The notes under the pieces are model-generated. The model was not told the origin of the DNA. It saw nothing but the letters and a program-made list of their open reading frames with translations, and made no database searches. The translations under genes were made by a program, and so were the position numbers. A stretch of DNA of 64,000 bases from Planctomycetota bacterium (GTDB lineage: Bacteria; Planctomycetota; B15-G4; SIAN01). The stretch spans positions 248,001-312,000 of the forward strand of contig JANQQL010000001.1 in the NCBI GenBank assembly GCA_028289345.1, given 5' to 3'. Position 1 is the first letter of the stretch, and each line of letters starts with the position of its first letter. Shown one piece after another: positions 11,643 through 20,365 of this stretch.

Positions 11643-13121
11643 GTGTCTTTGGCCGTCCACTCCGCGCGTCGCTTGCCGCAGCGCACCAAGATCGTCGCGA
11701 CCCTCGGTCCGGCAACCAAGAAGCTCACCCAGGTCCGCGCCCTATTGCGTGCCGGGGTGAACGTGTTTCGCATCAACTTTTCTCATGGCACTCAAGAAGA
11801 ACACGAGAAGACCATCAAGAGAGTGCGGCGCGCCGCCAACTTGGAGAAGCGCCCGGCCGCGGTCCTCGCGGACTTGCAGGGCCCCAAGATCCGCGTCGGC
11901 AAGCTGAAGGACAAGGAGCCCCTGTTCCTGCAACGCGGCGACTCTTTGGTCATCGTCTCCCAGAACATCGAGGGCGGTCCTGGTCGAATCGGCTGCACCT
12001 ACGCTCGGTTGTGCCAAGAGGTCAAGCCAGGAGAGCGTGTACTCCTGGACGATGGCGCGATCGAACTCCGGGTGAACAAGGTGGTGGGCAAGGAAATCAC
12101 CACTCGGGTCGTGGTCGGGGGAATCCTTCGTGAACACAAAGGGATCAATCTGCCCGGGACCAACATCCTCAGTGCCAGCTTCACTCGCAAGGACCGTCAA
12201 GATCTGGACTTTGCCTTGGAGCATGACGTCGATTTCGTCGCCCTTTCCTTTGTTCGCAATCGCGACGATCTCCTGCCGGTAAAGCGAAGAATCCGCCGAG
12301 CGGATTCCCGCGCGGAAGTCATTGCGAAGATTGAGCGCCCGGAAGCCGTCAAGAAGATTGACGGCATCATCGAGGAAGCGGACGGGATCATGATTGCCCG
12401 CGGGGACATGGGCGTAGAGCTCGGCGCCGAAGCGGTCCCCCCGATTCAAAAGCGGATCATCGAAAAATGCGTCGCCGCGGCGAAACCGGTGATCACCGCG
12501 ACGCAGATGTTGGAGACCATGGTCGAGAACCCCCATCCGACCCGGGCGGAGGCCTCGGACGTGGCGAACGCCATCTACGACGGGACGTCCGCGGTGATGC
12601 TGTCGGCAGAAACCGCGGCGGGGAAGCACCCGATTCTGGCCGTACGCACCATGGCCCGCATTGCTCGGCAAGCCGAAAAGGACGTCTACAAGGATGCCGG
12701 TCACCCGGTGCGGCGCAGGATCACTGACCTGGAAGACGAGCGCGGCACCGCTTCCATCGAAGAGGCCGCGGTGGGCGCCGCCGCCCACGCGGCACTCCGA
12801 ACCCGAGCCAAGGCCATCGTCATCTTCACCGAAAGCGGTCGTACCGCGAAGATCGTGGCGCGGGAGCGGCTGCCAATTCCCATTTTTGCCTGCACCCCCA
12901 TCACGCAAACGGTGAGACGCTTGTGCCTGCAATGGGGAGTGATCCCGGTGCTGAACAAGCGGGCTCGCGACGTCGAACGACTGCGTCGCCAAACCGAGAA
13001 GACCCTGGCCGAGCAAGGTCTCGTCAAGGAAGGGCAACGGGTGGTGTTCATCGCCGGGACGGTCGATGTGGCCGGGGCCACGAACATGATTCAGATCGTG
13101 GACATCGGCAGCGGCGTCTGA
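11643..13121 (+). CDS. pyk: Pyruvate kinase
   Basis: Converts phosphoenolpyruvate and ADP to pyruvate and ATP, the last step of glycolysis. The 492 residues include RTKIVATLGPATK at the N-terminus, VFRINFSHGTQEEH, DLQGPKIRVG, the catalytic-Lys/metal region IAKIERPEAVKKID, MIARGDMGVELGAE near residue 250 and ITATQMLETMVENPHPTRAE, then the allosteric C-domain ending FIAGTVDVAGATNMIQI. The start is a GTG preceded by AAGGGGA. It lies downstream of no other glycolytic gene in this window; enolase is about 10 kb away on the other strand. The stop is 4 bases from the stop of the convergent PQQ-propeller gene. Confidence 0.96.
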   Translation: MSLAVHSARRLPQRTKIVATLGPATKKLTQVRALLRAGVNVFRINFSHGTQEEHEKTIKRVRRAANLEKRPAAVLADLQGPKIRVGKLKDKEPLFLQRGDSLVIVSQNIEGGPGRIGCTYARLCQEVKPGERVLLDDGAIELRVNKVVGKEITTRVVVGGILREHKGINLPGTNILSASFTRKDRQDLDFALEHDVDFVALSFVRNRDDLLPVKRRIRRADSRAEVIAKIERPEAVKKIDGIIEEADGIMIARGDMGVELGAEAVPPIQKRIIEKCVAAAKPVITATQMLETMVENPHPTRAEASDVANAIYDGTSAVMLSAETAAGKHPILAVRTMARIARQAEKDVYKDAGHPVRRRITDLEDERGTASIEEAAVGAAAHAALRTRAKAIVIFTESGRTAKIVARERLPIPIFACTPITQTVRRLCLQWGVIPVLNKRARDVERLRRQTEKTLAEQGLVKEGQRVVFIAGTVDVAGATNMIQIVDIGSGV

Positions 13122-13125
13122 CCCT

Positions 13126-15504
13126 CTACTCCGACTTGCTGCTCGGCGTCGGAAAAAAGGTCTCCAGGATCTTGGAAGAACGAGCTCTCCAGCTTCCCCA
13201 ACCGTGACTGTCGGCTGCTTCGCCTCCGACGAAGTTCAATCCCGCATTCTCCAAAGCGGTCGCCACGTGGCGAGCATCCTCGCCATAGTCGTAACCCCGG
13301 TCGACATTCCTCGCCTCGTACCGGTTCCAGTCCAGGTAGAACAACAGACTCGACTCCGGCTCTTGGTCGAGGAGCCTCAGAAACGGGACGTGCCCTCCAT
13401 CCCGAATGGAGATGCTCTGCAGCGCCGCGCCACGAAAACGATCGGGATACTTCAGCGCGGCCAAACCGGCAGGAACCGCGAACCCTTTGACCCCCATGAG
13501 CGCCCGTGACTCGGCCTCCGGAATCAATCGATAGCGTCCGTGGAGGTCTTGCAGGAACTCGTCGGCGATCATGTCGATGTACGCTTCGGTTTCGCTTCCT
13601 CCGGCTTCCAGCCAGTATTCACCAATGCGACCGATGCAAGCCACCACCAGCGGTTCGACCGAATCCCCAATCAAGTTGTCCAGGGTATTGGCCAGCAGCC
13701 CTTTCTCCAGCCAGTTCAGTCCGTCGAACACCAGGAGCAAGGGATAGGCGCGGTCCCCGTCTTCGTACCCGGGAGGAAGATAGACACGAACATCACGAGA
13801 ATTCCCAAGAGTCTCGCTGACAAAGGAGTAGGAATCGATCTTGCCACGCACGCCGGAGGGCTCCCCGAGATGCTGCGGTCGTTGGTAGCCAGGCATGCTC
13901 ACAACGCTGAACGGATTCCCCCAGTCCGCGGGAGCGTGGCGGTCGTTGCGCGGGTCCACGATGCGCTGGTCGTAATTCACGACGAACCGATACTCCCATC
14001 GAGATTCCTGGTCGAGCTGGTAGCTCCTGTAGTAGAGATTGGTGCCCGCCAAGCGATGCATCGGATCCCCCTGACTCTGGTCGATCATGGTTCCCGTGAG
14101 CGCGATGTCCTCGACCTCTCCCTGATAGACGAAGTGCACCCAGTTCCCCTCCACCAGCGGGAACGATTCTTGACTCGCCAGGAACTCCTCGACCGCGGCG
14201 TTCTTGTCCGCTTCCCCCGCCACCCGTCGGAGAAACGCTCCGAACTCGTGGTTCCCCGGAGAAGTCATCGGCTCGGACTGAGCCAATCCCGCCTCCGGCG
14301 CTTCCCCCGAGCGGAGGATCTTCACCGCCGCGAGCTGCTCGGCGTTGCGGATGAACACCTTGCCATCGGCAAAACTCGGCCAGGTCAAGCTGCTTCCCGC
14401 CAGTCCCTGGAGTCGGGCTTGTTCCTGGTAACCCTCGGGACTTGCGGCGGCGACGACGACGTTTCCTTCGGCGCCGAAGATGACCAAGCGGTCGTCCACC
14501 AGGATCAGCCCGGAACCTCCCGGGGGCCTCGACTTCCAACGACGTTCGCCGGTGTCTGCATCGATGCAAGTCAGGATGCCGCGACGAAACCCGTAAAGGT
14601 GGCCGTCGTGGTGAACGGGAAGCCCGTAGGAGTTGCCGAGGTCCCGCGACTGGAACAGAGTTTCCGCGTGCAACGCCCCGTCGACCTCGTTGATCTCGAA
14701 AGCAGTGATGGCACCACTGATCGACGCAAAGAAGCGTCTTTCTCCCATCGGCACCGGCACTGCGCTTCCCGCTCGATCTCGCTCGCCGAGTTCTTGCTCG
14801 AAGATCAGCTCCCCGCTAGCGGCATCGTGGCCGGTCATGCGCTTCCCGGCGAACGAAAGTACGGTGGATCGCCCCTTCAAGGACAACAGCGTGGGTGACT
14901 GATACTCGACCGGCTCCTGCCCCTGGTTCCAGGCGAGGTCCCCGGTTTCCCCATTCCAGGCGACCAGCGAGTTGCCCTCGGGACCACCCACTTGAACGAT
15001 GACCGTCTCTCCGGCGACCAATGGCGTCGTGGTGAAGCCATAGTCGGGCATGGACGCCTCAAAGTCTTCGACGAGGTGCTTGGACCAGCGCAGCTCACCG
15101 GTTTGCAGGTCCGCGGCGAGGAAATGTCCGTAGGGCCCGAGGGCATACACCATGCCCGATCCGATCACCGGAGTTCCGCGAGGTCCTCCCCAAGCGCCGT
15201 CTTGCTCGGGATACGCGGGTCCCACGGGGAGGCGCCACTTCACCGCACCGGTTTCGCTGTCGAAGGCGACCAGTTCATCGCGGTCGTCTCGAGTCAGCAT
15301 GGTGACCGCGAAACCGTTGCCGGCCACCACTCCGGAATACGCCGATCCAATGTCCACAACCCACGCCAACTCGAGTCCCGGCACAGAATCGCTGAACGCA
15401 TTCGCGCGAACACGACCGTCCCGGGAAGGGCCCAACAATGAGGGCCAGCTCTCTTCGCCGGCAGCCGCGGCCAGCAAGACCAAACAGGTGGTGGCCAGAC
15501 CCAT
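13126..15504 (-). CDS. PQQ-like propeller protein with C-terminal esterase-fold domain lacking the Ser nucleophile
   Basis: A 792-residue secreted protein. Residues 1-17 are a signal peptide (MGLATTCLVLLAAAAG). Residues about 20-390 form a PQQ-type beta propeller with repeats such as GAVKWRLPVG, GELRWSKHL, GDLAWNQGQ and GERRWKSRP. Residues about 410-540 carry a carbohydrate-binding-like module (VHFVYQGEVEDIALTG), and 545-790 an alpha/beta-hydrolase of the enterochelin-esterase type (RVYLPPGYEDGDRAYPLLLVFDG). The expected GxSxGG elbow reads MGVKGFAVPAG, with Lys673 at the nucleophile position, while the downstream Asp region and DSHGW His remain. This suggests a binding rather than hydrolytic role. 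The start has AAAGGA upstream. Convergent with pyk. Confidence 0.82.
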   Translation of the reverse strand: MGLATTCLVLLAAAAGEESWPSLLGPSRDGRVRANAFSDSVPGLELAWVVDIGSAYSGVVAGNGFAVTMLTRDDRDELVAFDSETGAVKWRLPVGPAYPEQDGAWGGPRGTPVIGSGMVYALGPYGHFLAADLQTGELRWSKHLVEDFEASMPDYGFTTTPLVAGETVIVQVGGPEGNSLVAWNGETGDLAWNQGQEPVEYQSPTLLSLKGRSTVLSFAGKRMTGHDAASGELIFEQELGERDRAGSAVPVPMGERRFFASISGAITAFEINEVDGALHAETLFQSRDLGNSYGLPVHHDGHLYGFRRGILTCIDADTGERRWKSRPPGGSGLILVDDRLVIFGAEGNVVVAAASPEGYQEQARLQGLAGSSLTWPSFADGKVFIRNAEQLAAVKILRSGEAPEAGLAQSEPMTSPGNHEFGAFLRRVAGEADKNAAVEEFLASQESFPLVEGNWVHFVYQGEVEDIALTGTMIDQSQGDPMHRLAGTNLYYRSYQLDQESRWEYRFVVNYDQRIVDPRNDRHAPADWGNPFSVVSMPGYQRPQHLGEPSGVRGKIDSYSFVSETLGNSRDVRVYLPPGYEDGDRAYPLLLVFDGLNWLEKGLLANTLDNLIGDSVEPLVVACIGRIGEYWLEAGGSETEAYIDMIADEFLQDLHGRYRLIPEAESRALMGVKGFAVPAGLAALKYPDRFRGAALQSISIRDGGHVPFLRLLDQEPESSLLFYLDWNRYEARNVDRGYDYGEDARHVATALENAGLNFVGGEAADSHGWGSWRARSSKILETFFPTPSSKSE

Positions 15505-15735
15505 GGGGATTCCTTTCGATGGTTTTTCCAGCAAGGAGCGGCATTGGAGACAACGGAGCCGCGTTACGACCGCGAGCCATGAAACTCGAACCATACGTTT
15601 TCGGTCTGCGATCGGCGACTGCACGCGCCAGTGGGTAGCATTCGACGCGCGGGTCCCGCGACCGAACGTCCTGGAGATCCGCTTTGCAACGATCGGTGAC
15701 TCGTTCCCCGCTCTTCGGACGGTGAAAGGCAAGCC

Positions 15736-16926
15736 TTGCGCGCACTCGAAACACCCGCCCCGGGGGCGGACCAGTTCCTTCACGACCAGGGACTGATCTT
15801 CCTCAACCACGGCTCATTCGGCAGCTGCCCGCGCCCCATTTTGGAAGCTCAGGAAGAGTGGCGCCGCCGGCTGGAAGGCAACCCGATCCGCTTCATGGTA
15901 CGGGAGTTGGAACCGGCGCTGGACCAGGTCCGCCGCGAGCTCGGTGAGTTCCTGGGAGCTTCCGGCGACGACCTTGCGCTCGTGGTCAACGCGACCGAGG
16001 CGGTCAATACAGTACTGCACAACCAGACGTTTGAGCCCGGTGACGAGCTCCTCACCACCGACCACGCTTACAACGCCTGCAAGAACGTCCTGGACCGGGT
16101 CGCGGCGAAGTTTGGCGCAGCGGTCGTCGTGGCGTCCGTGCCCTTCCCCGTCGAGAGTCCAGAGCGTGTCCATGAAGAGATCCTGTCCCGGGTCTCGTCG
16201 CGCACCAAGTTTGCCCTCCTCGATCATGTCACGAGTCCCACGGGATTGGTGTTGCCCGTGGAGACCCTGGTCCCCGCTCTGCAACAAAAAGGCGTCAAAG
16301 TGCTGATCGACGGTGCCCACGGGCCCGGCATGCTCAACCTCCGGTTGGACCAGCTCGGCGCCGAGTTCTACACCGGCAACTGTCACAAGTGGCTTTGCAC
16401 CCCCAAGGGGTCCGCCGTTCTTCACGTGCGCCGCGACCAGCAACAGGACTTTCGGCCGCTGTCGATCAGTCACGGAGCCAATTCGCCGCGCACGGATCGC
16501 TCCCTGTTTCGACTCGAATTCGATTGGACCGGAACCTCGGACCCGACGGCCTGGCTCGCGATTCCCCGAGCCATCGAATGGTTGGGTGCTTGCTACGAAG
16601 GCGGCTGGGATGAACTGCGGAAACGAAATCACGAACTCGTTGGCGCGGCGCGAACGCTCGTTTGTGAATTCCTGCAGGTGAAGGAGCCGTGCCCCCTCTC
16701 CATGCTCGGAAGTCTGGCCGCGATTCCGTTTCCAGACGGCAATCCCGAAGGACTCGACCCCGATCCTCAAGCGGAAATCCTGGCTCGGGAGTTTCAGATC
16801 GAAGTTCCGATTCGCAAATGGCCGGTGCCGCCAAAGCGCTTGCTTCGCCTTTCCGCACAGCTCTACAACACGATGGATGACTACCGGCGTCTGATTGCCG
16901 CACTGGGAGAGCTCAAGATCGCCTGA
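15736..16926 (+). CDS. PLP-dependent class V aminotransferase-like (isopenicillin N epimerase type)
   Basis: A fold-type I PLP enzyme of 396 residues. The N-terminal FLNHGSFGSCPRPILEAQ is characteristic of the isopenicillin N epimerase/cysteine desulfurase-like branch of class V. Other family marks are NATEAVNTVLHN, the cofactor Asp in LIDGAHGPG, and the Schiff-base Lys218 in GNCHKWLCTPKG. The C-terminal segment VPIRKWPVPPKRLLRLSAQLYNTMDDY also fits that branch. The exact reaction (racemase, desulfurase or lyase) cannot be read from the sequence. The start is taken as TTG at 15736, with GAAAGG a few bases upstream. It stands alone between convergent and divergent neighbours. Confidence 0.85.
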   Translation: MRALETPAPGADQFLHDQGLIFLNHGSFGSCPRPILEAQEEWRRRLEGNPIRFMVRELEPALDQVRRELGEFLGASGDDLALVVNATEAVNTVLHNQTFEPGDELLTTDHAYNACKNVLDRVAAKFGAAVVVASVPFPVESPERVHEEILSRVSSRTKFALLDHVTSPTGLVLPVETLVPALQQKGVKVLIDGAHGPGMLNLRLDQLGAEFYTGNCHKWLCTPKGSAVLHVRRDQQQDFRPLSISHGANSPRTDRSLFRLEFDWTGTSDPTAWLAIPRAIEWLGACYEGGWDELRKRNHELVGAARTLVCEFLQVKEPCPLSMLGSLAAIPFPDGNPEGLDPDPQAEILAREFQIEVPIRKWPVPPKRLLRLSAQLYNTMDDYRRLIAALGELKIA

Positions 16927-16993
16927 GCGACGTGCCACGCCCAGCGTCGACTTGGCTCACTGCCTGCAGGCTCAATGGGGGCGAATCGGTGAG

Positions 16994-17677
16994 TCAACTG
17001 GAACGGCGCAGGGCTTCCGCATCCAACCGCTGCTGATCCAGGGCCTGTTTCAAGGAACCCGCGGAACGGGCAAACGCCGCGATCATTCCCGACATGGTGA
17101 TCCCCAAGAGGAGGGCTTCGCCACCCAGGAGAACCACGGGAAACCAAACCTGGAACGCTTTGCCCAGCGCCAGCGTCGCCAGACCAGCGAGGGTGATGGC
17201 TCCCCCGGTGAGGAGAGCTCCCCGTGCCCAAGGCTTCACTCGCATCCGATAAGTGCCTTCGGGCCCCCACATCTCGACCATGGCGGTCATCTGATGGTGG
17301 TTCCGAGCCGTTGGGACCTCGGGGGAACTCGCCCCGCCTCCGTCCCGTTGCCGAGCCTCCGCCAACCGGTAGTTCATCAGGGTCACCGGGAGGAGCGATC
17401 CAAACACCACCACCATGACGGACCCAGCGAGGATCAGCGGGTAGTAGACCGAGTACGGTTGTTTCAGAATCACCGCCACCACTGCTGCTTGAAGCGCGAC
17501 CAGCCCCAAGACGGCCATGGTCGCCATGGTCCCCACCACGAACGGCTTGCCCTTGCCCTTGGGGACCAGGACCCCGGCGGAAGCACCGATCACCCCGCCA
17601 ATCACTCCCACGGCGGCCCCGCCAACCCCGCCGAACCACGCACTCGCTGATTCACTCCACCAGGGATCCGGCATCAT
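16994..17677 (-). CDS. Multi-pass membrane protein partnered with DUF2089 regulator
   Basis: A 227-residue protein with at least five hydrophobic segments: a Gly/Ala-rich one at 13-36, others around 48-70 and 80-103, and a pair at about 152-200. Between helices three and four lies a soluble loop rich in charged residues with MTAMVEMWGPEGTYRMRV. No known family could be named. Its start overlaps the end of the DUF2089 gene by 26 bases, so the two are translated together. The regulator may therefore control, or respond with, this membrane protein. An alternative start is the second Met codon. Confidence 0.7.
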   Translation of the reverse strand: MMPDPWWSESASAWFGGVGGAAVGVIGGVIGASAGVLVPKGKGKPFVVGTMATMAVLGLVALQAAVVAVILKQPYSVYYPLILAGSVMVVVFGSLLPVTLMNYRLAEARQRDGGGASSPEVPTARNHHQMTAMVEMWGPEGTYRMRVKPWARGALLTGGAITLAGLATLALGKAFQVWFPVVLLGGEALLLGITMSGMIAAFARSAGSLKQALDQQRLDAEALRRSS

Positions 17678-17975
17678 GATTTGGCACTCCTTGTTCGCGG
17701 ATTTCGGTGGCTTTGGACTGGATCAGTCTCGCGCCGGAAACGGACAACTCTCCGCGCCCCACCAAGTCAGCCAGAAGATCGTTCAACGGATCCGAGTGCT
17801 TGCCTTCCAACAAGGCCCGAAGCCGATCGATGACCCGATCCAACCGGCTCCGGATGGTCGGGTAGCTGACCCCGTAGGACTGGGCGAGGGCTTTCAAGGA
17901 ACCCGATTGGAGCACCAACTCCTGAATCAGATCCAGGTCCTCCCGCGGCAGTTCAGAAAGCACATGGTCCGTCAC
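17652..17975 (-). CDS. DUF2089-family helix-turn-helix regulator
   Basis: A small protein (107 residues from the chosen start) with LPREDLDLIQELVLQSGSLK then a helix-turn-helix, SYGVSYPTIRSRLDRVIDRL, typical of DUF2089 regulators. The C-terminal half (DPLNDLLADLVGRGELSVSGA) is the usual dimerisation/helical part. The GTG at 17975 is preferred because GGAG lies six bases upstream; another GTG at 17987 has no ribosome-binding site and is almost against an operator-like repeat. The zinc-ribbon N-terminus found in some DUF2089 members is absent. It is the first gene of a pair with a membrane protein and probably represses its own operon. Confidence 0.8.
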   Translation of the reverse strand: MTDHVLSELPREDLDLIQELVLQSGSLKALAQSYGVSYPTIRSRLDRVIDRLRALLEGKHSDPLNDLLADLVGRGELSVSGARLIQSKATEIREQGVPNHDAGSLVE

Positions 17976-17990
17976 ACCGCTCTCCACCGA

Positions 17991-18070
17991 ATTGAATAAA
18001 TCAAAAACTCACATACCGATTATTAAACATCAGCTTTCGATTTATTCAAGTCAACTTATTCAAAACTAAA
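17991..18070 (-). promoter_or_regulatory. AT-rich promoter/operator region of the DUF2089 pair
   Basis: Only 20 of these 80 bases are G or C, in an otherwise GC-rich window. The decamer TTGAATAAAT occurs on the plus strand at 17992-18001 and as its complement at 18040-18049; a variant (ACTTATTCAA on plus) lies at 18054-18063. GTCAAC follows two of them (18050 and 18071). On the minus strand TTGAAT (18049-18044) and TAATAA (18025-18020) are separated by 18 bases, a sigma70-like promoter overlapped by one repeat. The downstream repeat abuts the start of the regulator gene. This is an inferred autoregulatory operator. Confidence 0.5.
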
Positions 18071-18195
18071 GTCAACAGATCCATTTCCGCACACACGCTT
18101 TTCTCGATGACCGCCCCCAATGGGCCTCTCCTGGGCTTTCGAGACCGGGGGCCCTTCGGAGTCCGGAGACAAGCCCCCTCTCGTCGAGGGAGGAA

Positions 18196-19266
18196 TCACG
18201 CGATTTCAGACACACCCAGTCCCGGTCGATCCAGGGTTCGCAGGCACCCATCCCGCAACTCGAATCCGCCGCGGACCCAATCCCGGGCGAGGTCCAAGCT
18301 CCCATCCAGATCGAGATACTTGGTTGCAGGAGACGCGAATGCGGCATGCAACGCTGCGGCAATGCCGACGATGCTCTCGTCCATGCACCCCCACATCAAG
18401 GACAGCTCCGCCGCCTCCGCAATGCAGGCAATCCGCAGAGCCGGCGCAACTCCTCCGCACTTCATGAGCTTGATGTTGAGGATGCCACTAGGGCTCGGGG
18501 GGACTGCGATTCGCAAGGCATCTCGCTCGCGTTGCATGGATTCATCGGCGGCAATGACCTTGCGACGCGACTCGGGCAACTCCCGACAACCGTCAAACGT
18601 CTCGGGAGTGACCGGCTGTTCCACGAATTCGATCGAACACTCGTCACAAACGCGGAAGAACTCCTCGAGTTCGTCCACTCGATAGCCCTGATTTGCATCC
18701 ACCCGGATCGTGACCAGGTCCTGGAATCGCTGACGCAAGCGGCGCAAGCGTTCCTCATCCAGGGCTCGGTCGCGGCCGATCTTTACCTTCAGGATGCGAA
18801 AGCCTCTCCCGACGTATTCCTCCGCTTCGGCCAGGGTCTCCTCCACACCCTTGATCCCGATGGTGATGGACGTCGGGAGTTGATGGTGAGCACGCCCCAG
18901 CAACTCGACCAGCGGCTTGCCGAGGAACTGCGCCCAAAGATCGTGAAGGGCCATGTCCACCGCTGCCTGAGCCGCGGGAGTCTCCCGATTTCGTTCCGCC
19001 CAGGTCCGGATCAACGCGGGAAGGTGCAAGACGTCCTGCCCCACGAGCCATTCGAGAGCATCTTCCTGAAGCGACGATTGGCAGGCTTCGATGGTCTCGC
19101 CGGTGACGAAACGCTCCGGCGAAGCAACCCCTCGGCCGACCAGCCCGTTGCTCCCATGAATCTCGACAACCACGTTGTCGACCGCCGAAATCGAGCGAAA
19201 GGCGATGGTGTAAGGGCGCGACAGCGCAAAGGACTCGACCCAAGACCCGACCTTCGCAATCTTCAT
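18196..19266 (-). CDS. dgcA: Enolase-superfamily racemase/epimerase (N-acetyl-D-Glu racemase DgcA or dipeptide epimerase)
   Basis: A 356-residue member of the muconate-lactonising/dipeptide-epimerase branch of the enolase superfamily. It has the catalytic Lys pair in ILKVKIG, metal ligands in IRVDANQGY, EFVEQP and IAADES, and the second-face Lys in LNIKLMKCGG, followed by WGCMDES. These residues support 1,1-proton transfer (racemisation). The gene directly follows a DUF1611 gene with seven bases between. DUF1611 partners of this type are known as DgcN, and the DgcN-DgcA pair converts D-glutamate to N-acetyl-L-glutamate. L-Ala-D/L-Glu epimerase is the main alternative, since a dipeptidase gene is in the same run. 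Confidence 0.82.
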   Translation of the reverse strand: MKIAKVGSWVESFALSRPYTIAFRSISAVDNVVVEIHGSNGLVGRGVASPERFVTGETIEACQSSLQEDALEWLVGQDVLHLPALIRTWAERNRETPAAQAAVDMALHDLWAQFLGKPLVELLGRAHHQLPTSITIGIKGVEETLAEAEEYVGRGFRILKVKIGRDRALDEERLRRLRQRFQDLVTIRVDANQGYRVDELEEFFRVCDECSIEFVEQPVTPETFDGCRELPESRRKVIAADESMQRERDALRIAVPPSPSGILNIKLMKCGGVAPALRIACIAEAAELSLMWGCMDESIVGIAAALHAAFASPATKYLDLDGSLDLARDWVRGGFELRDGCLRTLDRPGLGVSEIA

Positions 19267-19273
19267 CGGCGCC

Positions 19274-20365
19274 TCAAGACTCGTTGTCAGAGCGGTTGCC
19301 GTCGGCAAACGTGCTTTGGGAAACCCGGAGGAATGCACGGATCTGGGGAACCAACATTTCCAGCTCCCCTTCCAGCGGGCGCACCACCGGGACTCCAATT
19401 CGTTCGGCACAGGCGTTGGCGTCAAACCGCGGTCCGGTGATCTCCCCCTCGTTCAAGGCCACGGCGATCACGTTGGCCCCGTAAAGCTCGATCAGACGGA
19501 TCTCTTCTTCCAGTGGCGGGATCGGCCAGTGCCCGTCGTGCCCTTCAAAGCTCTCCCGCCCCGGAGCATGAATCAAGATCACTCCCTTGGCCTGGGCGGA
19601 CACCAGCAACTCAGCCCCGCACGGGCCCGAAGGATTTCGCAACGCGGACTGCCCTTCCAGAAGGATCAGGTCGGGCTCTTTCGCCCGATCACACTCGAGA
19701 ACCGCTCGCTCCAATTCCCCGCTCACGTAATCGTTCACCGTGGAGTCCAGGATGAAACCGTGATCAGCTCCCTGCATCCAACCGGTTTGACCGGTGTAGA
19801 TCATTTCGCAACGGATTCCCGCGGCCTGGCAAACCTCGAGCAACATGCGACAGGCCGTTCGCTTGCCAATGGCGCAATCCATGCCGAGTACTGCAATCCG
19901 TGGCGCGCGTGCGTGGCGAATGTCACCGCTCCAGAAACGCAGCTCGGAACGCGGGCGAGGCTTGCGGACATCGGTCAACGAGACGCCGCGCTCCCTGGCC
20001 CGTCGAGCAATCTCGGGATCGTCACACACGAAATCGTGTAAGCCACACACCACGGACAAGCCCAGGTCCACGGCATGCAACAGCTGGGCGCGGATCGAGT
20101 CCGTCAGGCGACCGCCGTGGGAGGACACCCCTTGAACACAGGTCGTGGGCCGCGGAGACACTTGCAACGCCTCCTCCAGGGAGGCCAACACGGGGATCCC
20201 CCGCCGTTTTCCATCGACCACAGTTCCCGCGTCTTGTCCCGCTTGTTCCGGGTCCACAACGGCGACCACTTGAAAGCGAGAACCACTCCTTACCAGCCCA
20301 TGCACGACCTTGCCATGAATCGAAGAGAGTGCCCCTGGGGCAAGGATGACCGCTGGCTCAGCCAC
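19274..20365 (-). CDS. dgcN: DUF1611 protein, probable D-glutamate N-acetyltransferase (DgcN)
   Basis: A 363-residue DUF1611 protein. The N-terminal Rossmann-like part has VILAPGALSS and VVAVVDPEQAGQ; the C-terminal part has a P-loop-like LGMDCAIGKRT, followed by YTGQTGWMQG and LLEGQSALRNPSG, which are family hallmarks. In the D-glutamate pathway DgcN N-acetylates D-Glu before DgcA racemises it. The GTG at 20365 is chosen because GGAGG lies six bases upstream and the resulting eight-base overlap with the dipeptidase gene is normal here; an ATG at 20398 would give a 41-base overlap. Function is inferred from family plus the adjacent racemase. Confidence 0.8.
   Translation of the reverse strand: MAEPAVILAPGALSSIHGKVVHGLVRSGSRFQVVAVVDPEQAGQDAGTVVDGKRRGIPVLASLEEALQVSPRPTTCVQGVSSHGGRLTDSIRAQLLHAVDLGLSVVCGLHDFVCDDPEIARRARERGVSLTDVRKPRPRSELRFWSGDIRHARAPRIAVLGMDCAIGKRTACRMLLEVCQAAGIRCEMIYTGQTGWMQGADHGFILDSTVNDYVSGELERAVLECDRAKEPDLILLEGQSALRNPSGPCGAELLVSAQAKGVILIHAPGRESFEGHDGHWPIPPLEEEIRLIELYGANVIAVALNEGEITGPRFDANACAERIGVPVVRPLEGELEMLVPQIRAFLRVSQSTFADGNRSDNES

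Noticed and set aside
11742..13037. Antisense frame to pyruvate kinase
   Set aside because: Shadow of pyk; composition and content do not resemble a protein.
15505..15735. Possible fourth copy of the dispersed repeat
   Set aside because: Only short shared words such as CCGATCG; no block alignment could be made.
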